NCBI GenBank assembly: GCA_022452035.1
Contig: JAKURV010000021.1
Location: 1 to 38,230 of the forward strand
Source: Acidimicrobiales bacterium
GTDB lineage: Bacteria > Actinomycetota > Acidimicrobiia > Acidimicrobiales > MedAcidi-G1
Direction: 5' to 3'
DNA: 38,230 bases
Below the pieces are notes generated by a model that was not told the DNA's origin, did no database searches, and saw only the letters and a list, made by a program, of their open reading frames with translations. Of this stretch, positions 23,077 through 33,106 are shown in pieces. The translations under genes and the position numbers were made by a program. The stretch's first letter is position 1; each line of letters starts with the position of its first letter.

Positions 23077-24072
23077 GTGGTGACACCGGTTGTTGACATC
23101 CACGCCCACTTCTTTCCTCGGATCACCCGGGGACAGGGGGCGATGCTGGGTTCGGCCGGACCATGGTTGCGCGACGACGGCGACGGCACGGGCCAGCTCA
23201 TGGTCGGGGGAGACGAGTACCGCCCGGTGGAGGCCTCCCTGTGGGACCCGGCCGTGCGGGTGGCCCAGATGGACGCGCACGGAATCGACATCCAGATCGT
23301 CTCGGCCACACCGCTGCTCTTCGGGTACGGGGCCGATCCGGTAGTTGCCAGGTCCTGGGCCCGTCTGGTCAACGACCTAGCCCTGGAGATGTGCGCCGAC
23401 CATCCCGACCGCCTACGTCCTCTTTGCCAGGTGCCACTCCAGGATGTTGACCGGGCCTGCGCCGAGGCCTCCCGGGCGGTGGCCGCCGGCCACGTCGGCG
23501 TACATGTGGGGACCCAAGTGTCGGGACGGAACCTGGACGATCGCGAACTGGAACGGTTTCTCCACCACTGCGCCGAGGAAGGGATCCCGGTTCTGGTTCA
23601 CCCCTGGGATCCGGTGGGCGCCGACCGGATGTCTCACCACATGCTGCAGTGGCTTGTCGGCATGCCCGCCGAGACCCACTTGGCCATCCTGTCGCTGATT
23701 CTCTCAGGGGCCTTCGAGCGCCTACCCCGAGAACTGCGGTTGTGCTTCGCCCACGGCGGAGGCAGCTTCTCCGCCCAGCTGGGCCGGGCCGACAACGCCT
23801 GGCATCGGCGAGATCTGGTCCGAGCCGACTGTCCGGACCCGCCATCGCACTACACGGACCGCTTCAGCGTCGACTCAGCGGTCTTCGACGATGACGCCTT
23901 GCGCCTCCTGGTGTCCGTGATGGGGTCCGAGCGGGTGATGCTTGGTTCAGACACCCCGTTCCCGCTGGGCGAGGAACACCCGGGGAAACTCGTGCGGGGA
24001 TCGGCCTTCCTAGATGACCGGCAGAGGGGCACCGTGCTGGGCGGCAACGCCATCCAGTTTTTCGACCTGTAG
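23077..24072 (+). CDS. nbaD: 2-Amino-3-carboxymuconate 6-semialdehyde decarboxylase (ACMSD)
   Basis: ACMSD removes CO2 from ACMS, keeping carbon out of quinolinate/NAD synthesis and sending it to 2-aminomuconate semialdehyde. The 331-residue amidohydrolase-fold protein has the zinc ligands His9 and His11 (DIHAHFFP), His175 (VHPWDP), His226 (FAHGGG) and Asp292 (GSDTPFPLGE), matching the Pseudomonas enzyme. GTG 23077 follows the dioxygenase stop by four bases, with AAGGA seven bases ahead; GTG 23080 is an alternative. It ends convergently, 18 bases from the EtfD-like gene. Confidence 0.92.
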   Translation: MVTPVVDIHAHFFPRITRGQGAMLGSAGPWLRDDGDGTGQLMVGGDEYRPVEASLWDPAVRVAQMDAHGIDIQIVSATPLLFGYGADPVVARSWARLVNDLALEMCADHPDRLRPLCQVPLQDVDRACAEASRAVAAGHVGVHVGTQVSGRNLDDRELERFLHHCAEEGIPVLVHPWDPVGADRMSHHMLQWLVGMPAETHLAILSLILSGAFERLPRELRLCFAHGGGSFSAQLGRADNAWHRRDLVRADCPDPPSHYTDRFSVDSAVFDDDALRLLVSVMGSERVMLGSDTPFPLGEEHPGKLVRGSAFLDDRQRGTVLGGNAIQFFDL

Positions 24073-24090
24073 AACGCCGACCGGATCGGG

Positions 24091-26331
24091 TCAGGCGCCC
24101 CTATCGCCCGCCTCGACCGCGGCGGTGTCCCGGGCTTCTAGAGCTTCGAGCAGGTGCAGGGCGATATCGCCGACCTTCACCTCGTCGTCGTCGACACCTT
24201 CTCCCCGAACCCCGTCGTCGATCATCACGTAGCAGAAGGGGCAGGCCGTGGCGATACGTCCGGCCCCGGTGGCCAGCAGTTCCTGGGAGCGTTCGACGTT
24301 GATGTTCTTGCCGATGTGCTCCTCCATGAACATGCGACCTCCCCCCGCTCCGCAGCACATGCCATTCGTCCCCTGCCGGTCGGCCTCCACCAGGTCAATT
24401 CCGGCCAGACTGCCGATCACGTTTCGGGGCGCCGAGTAGACGTCGTTGTGCCGGCCCAAGTAGCAGGAGTCGTGGTACACCACCCGTTCCTCCAGGCGAG
24501 CCCCCTCCATGTCCAGACGGCCTTGGTCGATCAGCCACTCCAGGAGTTGGCTGTGGTGCACCACCTCGTAGTGCCCACCCATCTGCGGGTACTCGTTAGC
24601 CAGGGTGTTGAAGCAGTGGGGGCACTGGGTGACGATCTTCTTCACGCCCATACCGTTGAGCGTCTCAACGTTCTGCGTGGCCAGCATCTGGAAGATGTAC
24701 TCGTTGCCGGACCGACGGGCCGGGTCGCCGGTACACATCTCTGACGGGCCGAGGATGGAGAAGGACACGCCGGCCCGCAGCATCAGGGAGGCCATAGCCC
24801 GCGACACCTTTTTGTTCTTATCGTCAAAGGACCCGGCGCAGCCCACCCAGTAGAGGTACTCGGACTCGAACGGGTCACCGCCGTCTAGGACCTCGATGCC
24901 CTCCAGGTCACCGACCCACTCGGCCCGCTCACTCTGGGACAGGCCCCACGGATTACCCGAGTTCTCCATGGACCGGTAGGCAGCCCCCAACTCCTTCGGG
25001 AAGTCCGACTCCATGAGCGACAGGTAACGCCGCATGTCCAGGATCTTGTCCAAGATCTCGATGTTGACTGGGCAGATCTCGTCACATGCCCGGCACGACG
25101 TGCAGGCCCACAACTCGTCGTTGGTGACCCGGTCGAACATCCAGTTTGCGGGCACTGTGACCTCGGCGTCAGTTCCCAGAGGGGGCGACACCTTCGGGTT
25201 GCCGGTGGCTGCCATGACCTCACCTGTCTTGAGCACGATCTCCCGGGGGTCCAGCGGCTTGCCGGTGGCGTGGGCTGGGCAGACGCTGGTGCACCGGCCA
25301 CACATCGTGCAGGAGTCGGTGTCCAGCAACTGCTTCCAGGTGAACTCCTCGATGGTCGAGACGCCGAAACTCTCTAATTCGGTTTCCATGAGGTTGGGGA
25401 GGGGCTTCATGGCTCCCTTTGGGCGGTCTCGGTCCCGCAGGTACATGTTCAGCGGGGAGGTGAACATGTGCCGGATCATGGTGATGGGCAGCAGGGCGAG
25501 GAAGGCCAGGAAGGCGCCCACGTGGGCGATCCACCAGCCCTGGTGCCAGCCGGCAAGGTCGTCGACCAACCAGTCCACCTCGACGATGGCCAGGGCAAGG
25601 GGGTAGCCGACCACGGACCAGGTCTCGGCGTCGGTCCCGTAGCCGCCGGACGCCGTGTCCTGCAGGGCGATGCGGAACGCCTCCGCGCCGAACCCGGTGA
25701 CACCGATGGCTAGGAAGATCAGCAGTACTGCGGCGTGCTCGGGCTTGGACTTGATGCGGATCCGGTACGGCCGGAACCGGCGTGGTCCGTAGCGGCGCAG
25801 CAGGGCCCACACCACGCCGACCAGGTAGAGCACACCGGCGATGTCACCCACCGCGGTGTAGGCCCGGTAGACGTCGCCGTGGAGGAACTTCATGGCCTCG
25901 GGGACCTGATGGTTGATCTCCAGGACGGTGGTCACGGCCATCAGGATCAGGAACGGGAAGTAGATGAGGGCGTGCATGACGCCGGCCGCCGGTTCCCGAA
26001 GCAGGGTCTGCATGTAGACGCCCGATCGGAAGTCGCCGAACCGTCGCTTGGCGTTGCCGGCCGTGGTGGCCCGGTTGTCGGGGGTGCCGCGCTGCCAGTT
26101 TTGGACCCGGTGTGAGAACAGGACGGCTCCGTAGACGATGAGCACCGGGATCACGGTGTAGAAGGCCAGCTTCAACGGCCCGGGAACGTTGAAGAAAACC
26201 TCACGAGTGACCGGGGAATCGTCGTGGAACCCGTTGACGACTGAGGCGACACCGGAGGCGGCGGTGAACAGAGCAACGGCGATGCCGAGTCCGATCACCG
26301 CGTGGTTGGGACGGAAGCGGTTCTCAGCCAT
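24091..26331 (-). CDS. Membrane Fe-S oxidoreductase, EtfD/HdrD-like
   Basis: The 746-residue protein has a cytochrome b-like N-terminus with about five to six helices (near 12-32, 55-75, 118-138, 160-178, 200-220 and 268-288; candidate heme histidines are scattered through it). Two 4Fe-4S motifs follow, CTMCGRCTSVCP (341-352) and CTSCRACDEICP (410-421). Two CCG-type domains come last: WVGCAGSFDD...EMCTGDPARR...QCPHC, and HDSCYLGRHN...MCCGAGGGRMFMEE...ACPFC. This order matches mycobacterial Rv0338c/EtfD, which passes ETF electrons from acyl-CoA dehydrogenases to menaquinone, and the related HdrD. That role is inferred from similarity. It starts at ATG 26331. Confidence 0.85.
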   Translation of the reverse strand: MAENRFRPNHAVIGLGIAVALFTAASGVASVVNGFHDDSPVTREVFFNVPGPLKLAFYTVIPVLIVYGAVLFSHRVQNWQRGTPDNRATTAGNAKRRFGDFRSGVYMQTLLREPAAGVMHALIYFPFLILMAVTTVLEINHQVPEAMKFLHGDVYRAYTAVGDIAGVLYLVGVVWALLRRYGPRRFRPYRIRIKSKPEHAAVLLIFLAIGVTGFGAEAFRIALQDTASGGYGTDAETWSVVGYPLALAIVEVDWLVDDLAGWHQGWWIAHVGAFLAFLALLPITMIRHMFTSPLNMYLRDRDRPKGAMKPLPNLMETELESFGVSTIEEFTWKQLLDTDSCTMCGRCTSVCPAHATGKPLDPREIVLKTGEVMAATGNPKVSPPLGTDAEVTVPANWMFDRVTNDELWACTSCRACDEICPVNIEILDKILDMRRYLSLMESDFPKELGAAYRSMENSGNPWGLSQSERAEWVGDLEGIEVLDGGDPFESEYLYWVGCAGSFDDKNKKVSRAMASLMLRAGVSFSILGPSEMCTGDPARRSGNEYIFQMLATQNVETLNGMGVKKIVTQCPHCFNTLANEYPQMGGHYEVVHHSQLLEWLIDQGRLDMEGARLEERVVYHDSCYLGRHNDVYSAPRNVIGSLAGIDLVEADRQGTNGMCCGAGGGRMFMEEHIGKNINVERSQELLATGAGRIATACPFCYVMIDDGVRGEGVDDDEVKVGDIALHLLEALEARDTAAVEAGDRGA

Positions 26332-26466
26332 GGCGACCGGAGACTAACCGTCCGGTGGTCACAGTCGGGCAGTCACCGTGGGGTAGTTGACCTTATGGTT
26401 CACGGAGACAGTGTCCGTCGGTTGAAACCAGCCAGGCGGGCCCGCCAGCAGCTCGATTCGGACCGG

Positions 26467-27210
26467 CTAGCCGGCTTGGCGCGCCACGGCCTCGGCTGCC
26501 GCCCGGGCCGCCTCAGGGTCCAGGGACCGTTCCAGGACTGCCATGTTCTCCTGCGGGCTGAGGTCTCCGGCTAGCTCGTAGACCAGTGGGGACCCGGTCG
26601 GGATGTTCAGGGCCGCAATGTCCTCGTCTGAGATGCCGTCCAGCACCTTGCACAGGGCGCGGAGGCTGTTGCCGTGGGCGGCCACCAGCACGATCCGGCC
26701 GGCCCGTAGGTCCGGGGCGATGGCCTCATCCCAGTAGGGGGATAGGCGCTCCACCACGTCGGCCAGGCACTCGGCCAGGGGTGGTTCCATGTCGGCGTAC
26801 CGGGGGTCGTGGTTGGGGTTATAGGGATTGTCCGCTGTGATGGGCGGGGGAGGGGTGTCGAATCCCCGTCGCCAGGCCAGGAGTTGCTCCTCGCCGTACT
26901 TCTCCCGGGTGGTTGCCTTGTCCAGCCCGGTGAGGTCACCGTAGTGACGTTCGTTGAGACGCCAGTGGCGACGAACGGGGATCCGGTCGCGCCCGAGGGC
27001 TTCCAGCGCGATGTCGGCTGTGCGGATGGCCCGGGTCAAGACCGACGTGTGGACCACGTCGGGGAGGATCCCTGCGTCGGCGAGGAGGCGGGCGCCTTCG
27101 CGGGCCTCGGCCTCGCCCAACTCGGTGAGGTCGCAGTCGTGCCAGCCCGTGAACTGGTTAGTGGCGTTCCACTCGCTCTGGCCGTGGCGCAACAGGATCA
27201 GCGTGGGCAT
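26467..27210 (-). CDS. gpmA: 2,3-bisphosphoglycerate-dependent phosphoglycerate mutase
   Basis: The enzyme interconverts 3- and 2-phosphoglycerate in glycolysis. The 247-residue protein begins [15 protein letters not shown] with catalytic His9, continues [32 protein letters not shown] and [19 protein letters not shown], and has the second catalytic His in [11 protein letters not shown]. Length is normal. ATG 27210 fits the family start; the open frame continues 23 residues upstream without similarity. It is transcribed away from dnaK. The gap 26332-26466 toward the next gene shows nothing. Confidence 0.94.
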   Translation of the reverse strand: MPTLILLRHGQSEWNATNQFTGWHDCDLTELGEAEAREGARLLADAGILPDVVHTSVLTRAIRTADIALEALGRDRIPVRRHWRLNERHYGDLTGLDKATTREKYGEEQLLAWRRGFDTPPPPITADNPYNPNHDPRYADMEPPLAECLADVVERLSPYWDEAIAPDLRAGRIVLVAAHGNSLRALCKVLDGISDEDIAALNIPTGSPLVYELAGDLSPQENMAVLERSLDPEAARAAAEAVARQAG

Positions 27211-27295
27211 GGGGTCCTCGAACCGTGGGATCGGCGGGCCGGCCAACGGTACCCGACTGGTGTCATTGGCCCCTGCCAAGATTTCGGCTCAAATG

Positions 27296-27325
27296 TTGCT
27301 AAACTAAGACTCAAGATTCTAGAGT
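27296..27325 (+). promoter_or_regulatory. dnaK promoter with HAIR-like inverted repeat
   Basis: A plausible promoter is TTGCTA (27296-27301), an 18-base spacer, and TAGAGT (27320-27325). Overlapping it is an inverted repeat, ACTCAAG-ATT-CTAGAGT (27309-27325), with one mismatch between arms. ACTCAAG is one half of the known HspR-binding HAIR element, CTTGAGT-N7-ACTCAAG, though here the arms are the other way round with a short spacer. Since hspR is the last gene of this operon, autoregulation by HspR is likely. The 27326-27487 leader is relatively AT-rich and holds no gene. Confidence 0.5.
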
Positions 27326-27487
27326 GTCCTTTAACACAAAAGGGTGGAGCCACCGCAGGCAATCCCTAGCCTGCATCGTCGGTCCCGATAACCCTCCCCC
27401 TGATTCCAGGGCCGACGGGGCCCATCCGCCCCTAAACCAACAAGTTTTCCCCAGAGAGAACCAGACAGAAAGCAAGGAGTGCAGACC

Positions 27488-29308
27488 ATGGGCAAGGCCG
27501 TGGGCATTGATCTCGGAACCACCAACTCGGTGGTCAGCGTCCTCGAAGGTGGCGACCCAGTCGTAATCGCCAACGCCGAGGGCTCGCGGACCACGCCATC
27601 AGTGGTTGCCTTCGCCAAGGACGGAGAAGTCCTGGTCGGCGAGGTGGCCAAACGCCAGGCCATCACCAACCCCGGGCGCACCATCCGTTCGGTTAAGCGT
27701 CACATGGGCACTAGCTGGACCGAGGACATCGACGACAAGGAATACACCGCACAGGAGATTTCGGCCCGCACGCTCCAGAAGCTCAAGCGGGACGCCGAGG
27801 CGTACCTAGGGACCACGGTCGACCAGGCCGTCATCACCGTGCCCGCCTACTTCGACGACGCGCAACGGACGGCCACCAAGGAAGCGGGTCAGATCGCTGG
27901 CCTCGAGGTGCTCCGCATCATCAACGAGCCAACGGCAGCCGCCCTCGCATACGGCCTCGACAAGGAGGGCGAGGAGCAGACCATCTTGGTGTTCGACCTT
28001 GGAGGCGGGACCTTCGACGTCTCGGTCCTGGAGATCGGCGACGGGGTGTTCGAGGTGAAGGCCACCCACGGCGACACCAGCCTGGGAGGTGATGACTGGG
28101 ATGAGGCAGTCATCCAGTGGCTAGTCACCTCGTTTCGAAACGACCACGGTGTTGACCTAGGCGCTGACCCCATGGCCGCCCAGCGCCTCAAGGAGGCCGC
28201 TGAGAAGGCGAAGATCGAGCTGTCCCAGGTCCAGCAGACTCAAATCAATCTGCCATTTGTGACGGCCACCGACGCAGGCCCCCTCCACCTTGACTACTCG
28301 CTCAGCCGGGCGAAGTTCCAGGAACTCACGGCGGACCTCCTAGACCGTTGTCGGGCACCGTTCGAACAGGCGGTAAAGGACGCTGGCCTGACCCGGGGAC
28401 AGGTTGACCATGTGCTCTTGGTCGGTGGCTCGACTCGCATGCCGGCCGTCGTGGATCTGGCCAAGGAGATCGCCGGGCGCGACCCGTCCAAGAACGTCAA
28501 CCCGGACGAGGTGGTAGCCATCGGAGCCGCCGTCCAGGCCGGAGTCCTGGTCGGCGAGGTGAAGGACGTCCTCCTCCTCGACGTGACGCCGCTCTCGCTC
28601 GGCATCGAGACCAAGGGCGGTGTCATGACCCGACTCATCGAGCGCAACACCACCATCCCCATCCAGCGCTCGGAGGTGTTCACCACCGCCGAGGACGGCC
28701 AGCCGTCGGTGGAGATCCATGTACTGCAGGGTGAACGCGAGATGTCACAGTTCAACAAGACCCTGGGCAAGTTCCAGCTGATCGACCTCCCCCCCGCCCC
28801 CCGGGGTACCCCGCAGATCGAGGTCACCTTCGACATCGATGCCAACGGCATCGTCCACGTGTCGGCCAAGGACCGGGCGACGGACAACGAGCAGTCCATG
28901 ACCATTACCGGCCAGTCCTCGCTCGACAAGGACGTCATCGATCAGATGGTGCGCGACGCTGAGTCCCACGCCGACGAGGACCGGCTCCGCAAGGAGCAGG
29001 CTGAGGTTCGGAACACGGCCGACAACCTCGTGTACCAGACCGAGAAGCTCCTAGCCGACCAGGCTGACCAGCTCAACGAGGACGAGACGACGTCAGTCAC
29101 TGAGAAGCTGGAATCCCTGAAGAAGGCCCTCGACGGCGACGACACGGACGCGGTGAAGGACGCCACCGAGGCTCTCATGTCGGCCAGCCAGGAGTTCGGA
29201 CAGCGGCTGTACGAGGCCGCTCAGGCCGAGCAGGCGGCTGGAGCGACCGACGGTGGGGACGTGGCAGATGACGACGTTGTAGATGCCGAGATCGTCGACG
29301 AGTCGTGA
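27488..29308 (+). CDS. dnaK: Chaperone protein DnaK (Hsp70)
   Basis: DnaK is the ATP-driven chaperone that refolds or protects proteins with DnaJ and GrpE. The 606-residue protein has phosphate-1 [20 protein letters not shown], the phosphate-2 motif [10 protein letters not shown] and the adenosine motif LVGGSTRMP. The substrate-binding domain starts with [14 protein letters not shown] and has the FTTAEDGQP strand. A helical lid follows, and the tail ends [11 protein letters not shown] 27488 has AAGGAG eight bases ahead (27474-27479); an in-frame GTG at 27479 is upstream but unlikely. Its stop overlaps grpE by four bases. Confidence 0.97.
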   Translation: MGKAVGIDLGTTNSVVSVLEGGDPVVIANAEGSRTTPSVVAFAKDGEVLVGEVAKRQAITNPGRTIRSVKRHMGTSWTEDIDDKEYTAQEISARTLQKLKRDAEAYLGTTVDQAVITVPAYFDDAQRTATKEAGQIAGLEVLRIINEPTAAALAYGLDKEGEEQTILVFDLGGGTFDVSVLEIGDGVFEVKATHGDTSLGGDDWDEAVIQWLVTSFRNDHGVDLGADPMAAQRLKEAAEKAKIELSQVQQTQINLPFVTATDAGPLHLDYSLSRAKFQELTADLLDRCRAPFEQAVKDAGLTRGQVDHVLLVGGSTRMPAVVDLAKEIAGRDPSKNVNPDEVVAIGAAVQAGVLVGEVKDVLLLDVTPLSLGIETKGGVMTRLIERNTTIPIQRSEVFTTAEDGQPSVEIHVLQGEREMSQFNKTLGKFQLIDLPPAPRGTPQIEVTFDIDANGIVHVSAKDRATDNEQSMTITGQSSLDKDVIDQMVRDAESHADEDRLRKEQAEVRNTADNLVYQTEKLLADQADQLNEDETTSVTEKLESLKKALDGDDTDAVKDATEALMSASQEFGQRLYEAAQAEQAAGATDGGDVADDDVVDAEIVDES

Positions 29309-29937
29309 GCGGTCCGGTGACGGAGGGCGCTCCTTCTCCGGCCGAGGAGCCGGAGGGCGTTGACCCGTCAACAGACGTCTCCGGTCCGCTGCCCTCCGTC
29401 TCGGGTACCAAGGTGACTCCGGACCCCGATGTTTCTGAATCGGATAGTGGCAACGGCGATCCTCTGCCCGGTGATGACGAGGCGGAGGTCGGGGATCCAG
29501 TCCTGGACGTGATGGCCGTGCTGGAGGACGAGCGGGACGGGTACCTGGTCGACCTGCAGCGGGTCACTGCGGAGTTCGCTAACTTCCGAAAGCAGGTCGA
29601 GAAGCGCAGCGCCGCCGTCAGCGCTCGGGCTCGCGGCGACTTGGTCGAAAAAATCCTGCCGGTCCTGGATGCCTGCGACCTGGCCGTCGAACACGGCGCG
29701 GACGACGTGATCCCCATCCGGACGTCGTTGGTGCAAGTTCTGGAACCAGCCGGGTTGGAGGTGCTTGACCCGCTGGGTGAGCCGTTCGACCCGACCCGGC
29801 ATGAGGCTGTGCTCCATGAGCCGGCTGACGACCCCGAAGATGTGGACGTCGGCCAGGTGGTGGTTGGGGTTCTCCGTCGCGGCTACGTCTGGGACGGTCG
29901 GGTCCTCCGTCCGGCCATGGTCCGCGTCCGAGGTTGA
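29305..29937 (+). CDS. grpE: Nucleotide exchange factor GrpE
   Basis: GrpE swaps ADP for ATP on DnaK. The 210-residue protein has a long acidic, Pro/Ser-rich, disordered N-terminus (about 1-65). The coiled-coil helix contains [16 protein letters not shown], then come [18 protein letters not shown] and the beta domain [14 protein letters not shown]...[23 protein letters not shown]. The GTG start lies in the dnaK stop (GTGA). The N-terminal tail is longer than in E. coli, as is common in actinobacteria. Confidence 0.95.
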   Translation: MSGPVTEGAPSPAEEPEGVDPSTDVSGPLPSVSGTKVTPDPDVSESDSGNGDPLPGDDEAEVGDPVLDVMAVLEDERDGYLVDLQRVTAEFANFRKQVEKRSAAVSARARGDLVEKILPVLDACDLAVEHGADDVIPIRTSLVQVLEPAGLEVLDPLGEPFDPTRHEAVLHEPADDPEDVDVGQVVVGVLRRGYVWDGRVLRPAMVRVRG

Positions 29938-29958
29938 TTCGGTAGGACGGAGGCGTCA

Positions 29959-31050
29959 ATGACCGCCCAGCGCGAGTGGTTCGAGAAGGACTACTACGCC
30001 ACGCTCGGCGTCGAGAAGAGCGCCGCGGCCAGGGATGTCACCAGGGCCTACCGGAAGTTGGCCCGCCGACTCCACCCTGATGCCAACCCGGGCGACGACG
30101 CGGCCGAGGCCCGGTTTAAGGAAGTGTCGGCCGCCTACGACGTCCTTGGCGACGAGGAGCGACGGGCCGAATACGACCAAGTCCGGTCCATGGGGCCGAT
30201 GGGCGGTGGGATGCCCGGCGGTGGCTTCTCCGGCGGTGGCTTCCCCGGCGGTATCGATCTGGGAGATCTGTTTGGAGGGATGTTTGGCGGTGGCCGTAGC
30301 GGCTCGCAGGGTCGTCGGGGCGCCGACCTCGAGACCCGCCTAACCCTGTCGTTTCTTGAGGCAGTGAATGGTGTGACCACCGCCGTGCACCTGGTGAGTG
30401 CCGTGGCCTGTTCGGCTTGCGGGGGGAATGGTGCCCGCCCGGGGACCCGACCCACGACCTGTGAAACGTGTGGTGGCCGGGGTGTTCAGGCTGAGGACCA
30501 GGGCCCCTTTTCGTTCAGCCGACCATGCGAGGCATGCGGTGGTCGAGGCCACCGGATCGAGGATCCCTGCGGAACCTGCCGTGGCTCGGGGGCTGAACGT
30601 CGGCCACGCGAGGTCCGGGTGCGCATCCCCGCCGGGGTGGACGACGGCCAGCGCATTCGACTGAAGGGCCGGGGGGAGCGGGGCCGGGGCGGTCCGGACG
30701 GCGACCTCTACGTGGTGGTGGCGGTCGAGCCCCATACTCGGTTCGGGCGCCGTGGTCGGAACCTCACGGTGGTCGTGTCCATCTCTTTCCCCGAGGCGGT
30801 GTTCGGCGCCGAGGTGGCGGTGCCAACGCTCGACAGCGGACCGGTCACCGTCCGGGTCCCCGCCGGAACCAGAAGCGGCCAAACCCTCCGGGTGCGACGG
30901 CGGGGTGTGCCAGACCGTCGGGGCGCCGGTGACCTGCTGGTCACCGTGGAGGTCCACGTCCCGAGCGACCCGACTGAGGCCGAGCGAGCGGCTATCGAGG
31001 CCCTGGCCGAGGCGACCGACGGCAGCCTCCGTGACGGGCTGTCAGACTGA
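29959..31050 (+). CDS. dnaJ: Chaperone protein DnaJ
   Basis: DnaJ delivers clients to DnaK and triggers ATP hydrolysis. The 363-residue protein has a J-domain with the HPD triad in [12 protein letters not shown] (about 32-43 region), a Gly/Phe/Met-rich linker, and four zinc repeats: [24 protein letters not shown] and CGTCRGSG. C-terminal client domains follow with [20 protein letters not shown]. All parts are intact. It starts at ATG 29959, 21 bases after grpE. Confidence 0.95.
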   Translation: MTAQREWFEKDYYATLGVEKSAAARDVTRAYRKLARRLHPDANPGDDAAEARFKEVSAAYDVLGDEERRAEYDQVRSMGPMGGGMPGGGFSGGGFPGGIDLGDLFGGMFGGGRSGSQGRRGADLETRLTLSFLEAVNGVTTAVHLVSAVACSACGGNGARPGTRPTTCETCGGRGVQAEDQGPFSFSRPCEACGGRGHRIEDPCGTCRGSGAERRPREVRVRIPAGVDDGQRIRLKGRGERGRGGPDGDLYVVVAVEPHTRFGRRGRNLTVVVSISFPEAVFGAEVAVPTLDSGPVTVRVPAGTRSGQTLRVRRRGVPDRRGAGDLLVTVEVHVPSDPTEAERAAIEALAEATDGSLRDGLSD

Positions 31051-31073
31051 GACCCGATGCAGGGAGCACGCTG

Positions 31074-31463
31074 ATGCCTCAGCCCAGGCCCGGTCCAGAC
31101 CAGGCGGTGTACGTCATTTCGGTAGCCGCCGAGTTGGCCGGCATGCACCCACAGACCCTGCGCATCTACGAGCGGAAGGGCCTGGTAGACCCGGCCCGGA
31201 CTACCGGAGGCAACCGGAGGTACAGCGAGGCCGACGTGGCCATGCTGTTGCGAATAGCGCAACTCACCGCGCAAGGCCTCAACCTGGCCGGCGTGAAGCG
31301 GGTATTGGCCCTGGAGGCCGAGGTGACCCGCCTGGAGGATGAGCTGGATAGGGCCCGGTCCGATGGCAGCCAGGCGGTGGCCGAGGTCCACCGGCAGTAC
31401 AGGCGTGACCTGGTTCCGGTTAAGCAAAGCGTGACCGTCTACCAGGGTCGGCGGAGGCGCTGA
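31074..31463 (+). CDS. hspR: Heat-shock repressor HspR (MerR family)
   Basis: HspR represses the dnaK operon, with DnaK as its co-repressor. The 129-residue protein has a MerR-type winged helix-turn-helix, [25 protein letters not shown] (12-36), then [34 protein letters not shown] and a coiled coil with a basic tail. The stretch [12 protein letters not shown] is typical of HspR. GGGAG lies seven bases before ATG 31074. Being in the operon it controls gives feedback. Confidence 0.93.
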   Translation: MPQPRPGPDQAVYVISVAAELAGMHPQTLRIYERKGLVDPARTTGGNRRYSEADVAMLLRIAQLTAQGLNLAGVKRVLALEAEVTRLEDELDRARSDGSQAVAEVHRQYRRDLVPVKQSVTVYQGRRRR

Positions 31464-31489
31464 TGCCCTTGTCTGGCCCTACTGACCTG

Positions 31490-31515
31490 CCGGTTCTCAG
31501 CAGTTCTCGAACCGG
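31490..31515 (+). terminator. Inverted repeat after hspR, terminator candidate
   Basis: CCGGTTC and GAACCGG (7 perfect pairs) flank a 12-base loop, 26 bases after the hspR stop. An outer CTG/CAG pair can extend it across a small bulge. No T-run follows. It could end or slow the heat-shock transcript or protect its 3' end. Confidence 0.35.
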
Positions 31516-31561
31516 TTGGCAGCCGGCCCTGGGCCTGGGAGCAGTGTCTGAAGCCGGCTTT

Positions 31562-31611
31562 CGGTCCACAGCGCTCGTCAACGGCCCGTAGGCAGCCGTC
31601 GGTTGTCCACA
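31562..31611 (+). other. Two DnaA-box-like sites in the hspR-purA gap
   Basis: TTGTCCACA at 31603-31611 equals the actinobacterial DnaA-box consensus. CGGTCCACA at 31562-31570 shares seven of nine bases with it. Two sites are too few for an origin and the gap is GC-rich with no AT-rich unwinding tract, so DnaA-linked control of purA, or chance, is more likely. The rest of the 337-base gap (31464-31800) holds no gene I can support. Confidence 0.3.
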
Positions 31612-31762
31612 GGGTGTTGGGGAAACCGTGGATGTTGCGCGGAGGTCGCGCAGGATCATCTCGCGAGAGGCTCCGGGTCTGTGCGACGACGGTATCCCCG
31701 GGCACGTCCGACGACCGGTGGGACGGATGAAACCCCGGCAAGGGCTGGTCCGCCGGCCGATA

Positions 31763-31788
31763 GGATCGGTCCGTAAGGGACCCGATCC
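31763..31788 (+). promoter_or_regulatory. Hairpin directly before the purA ribosome site
   Basis: GGATCGGTCC (31763-31772) pairs with GGACCCGATCC (31778-31788) around GTAAG, with one bulged C. The stem ends exactly where the ribosome-binding site AGGAGAGG (31789-31796) begins, so it could affect translation of purA. A -10-like TAGGAT overlaps its 5' edge; if that is the promoter, only part would be transcribed and the palindrome could instead be an operator. Confidence 0.4.
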
Positions 31789-31800
31789 AGGAGAGGTGCC

Positions 31801-33081
31801 GTGCCCGCGACCGTCGTCGTCGGGACGCAGTGGGGCGACGAGGGCAAGGGCAAGTTCACCGACCTCGTGGCGAGTGAGGTGTCGATGGTCGTCCGGTACC
31901 AGGGCGGCCACAACGCCGGGCACACGCTGGTCGTCGACGACGAGACCTTCTCCCTCCAACTCGTTCCCAGCGGCGTCCTATACCCGCACGTCACGCCGGT
32001 TATCGGCAACGGCGTGGTGGTCGACCCCCGGGTTCTCCTCTCCGAGATGGACATGCTTGGGGCGCGGGGGGTCGATACGGCCAAACTCCGCGTCAGCGGC
32101 AACGCCCATCTGATCCTCCCCTACCACCAGGAACTGGATGCCCTCCACGAGCGCCACTTGGGCAAGAACAGGTTGGGGACCACTAAGCGGGGCATCGGAC
32201 CGGCCTACGCCGATCGCGCCATGCGGGTCGGCATACGGGTTCAGGACCTCCTGGACGAGAAGATCTTTCGGAAAAAACTAGGTGCCGCTCTGGAGCACAC
32301 CAACAAGGTTCTCACCCGGGTGTTCAATCGCCTTCCCGTCGATGCGGACGAGGTGGCTGAGGAGTATCTGGGCACCTGTGCTCCCCGGCTGACCCCGCAC
32401 ATCGCTGACGCCGTAGGCCTGGTCCACGACGAGCTGGAAGCCGGTGGGCGGATACTCCTGGAGGGCGCCCAGGCCACCTTTCTGGACCTCGACCACGGCA
32501 CCTACCCCTTTGTGACCTCGTCCAACCCGGTGGCCGGCGGGGCCTGTACAGGAGCCGGGATCGGCCCCCGGGACATCGACCGAGTCATCGGGATCGCCAA
32601 GGCCTATGTCACGCGGGTGGGTGCCGGGCCGTTTCCCACCGAGTTATTCGACGAGGTGGGTGACCACTTCGTAGACGTCGGCCACGAGTACGGAACCAAC
32701 ACCGGGCGGCGTCGCCGGCCGGGCTGGCTGGACGCCGTGATGCTCCGCTACGCGGCCCGAGTCAATTCGCTGTCCGAGCTGGCCATCACCAAGTTGGACG
32801 TCCTGGACCAACTGGACGTGATCCGCGTATGCGTTGCCTACGAGGCCGACGGCCAGCGCCATGACCAACTGCCTTACCACCAGTCGGTTTTACACCGGGT
32901 CACGCCAATCTACGAGGAGCTGTCGGGTTGGGGAGTTGACCTTTCGGCAGTTACTGAGCGGTCACAGCTGCCGGCCGAGGCCGAGGCCTACCTGACCTTC
33001 GTGGAGGACCAGGTCGGGGTACCCATTGGCATGGTGGGCGTCGGACCGGGACGCCACCAGGTGCTCCGGTTCGCCGGTTGA
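31801..33081 (+). CDS. purA: Adenylosuccinate synthetase
   Basis: PurA joins IMP and aspartate using GTP, the first step to AMP. The 426-residue protein has the P-loop-like [11 protein letters not shown] (8-18), [51 protein letters not shown] and [12 protein letters not shown]-like residues ahead of TKLDVLDQL. All family blocks are present in order. It starts at GTG 31801, seven bases after AGGAG. The next gene, purD, starts 25 bases after the stop. Confidence 0.96.
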   Translation: MPATVVVGTQWGDEGKGKFTDLVASEVSMVVRYQGGHNAGHTLVVDDETFSLQLVPSGVLYPHVTPVIGNGVVVDPRVLLSEMDMLGARGVDTAKLRVSGNAHLILPYHQELDALHERHLGKNRLGTTKRGIGPAYADRAMRVGIRVQDLLDEKIFRKKLGAALEHTNKVLTRVFNRLPVDADEVAEEYLGTCAPRLTPHIADAVGLVHDELEAGGRILLEGAQATFLDLDHGTYPFVTSSNPVAGGACTGAGIGPRDIDRVIGIAKAYVTRVGAGPFPTELFDEVGDHFVDVGHEYGTNTGRRRRPGWLDAVMLRYAARVNSLSELAITKLDVLDQLDVIRVCVAYEADGQRHDQLPYHQSVLHRVTPIYEELSGWGVDLSAVTERSQLPAEAEAYLTFVEDQVGVPIGMVGVGPGRHQVLRFAG

Positions 33082-33106
33082 CCGCGTCGGGACGGATAGG
33101 CGTCGG

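Noticed and set aside
31562-31611. A replication origin at the DnaA-like boxes near purA.
   Set aside because: Only one consensus box and one weak box, no AT-rich tract, and no dnaA or dnaN gene in the window.
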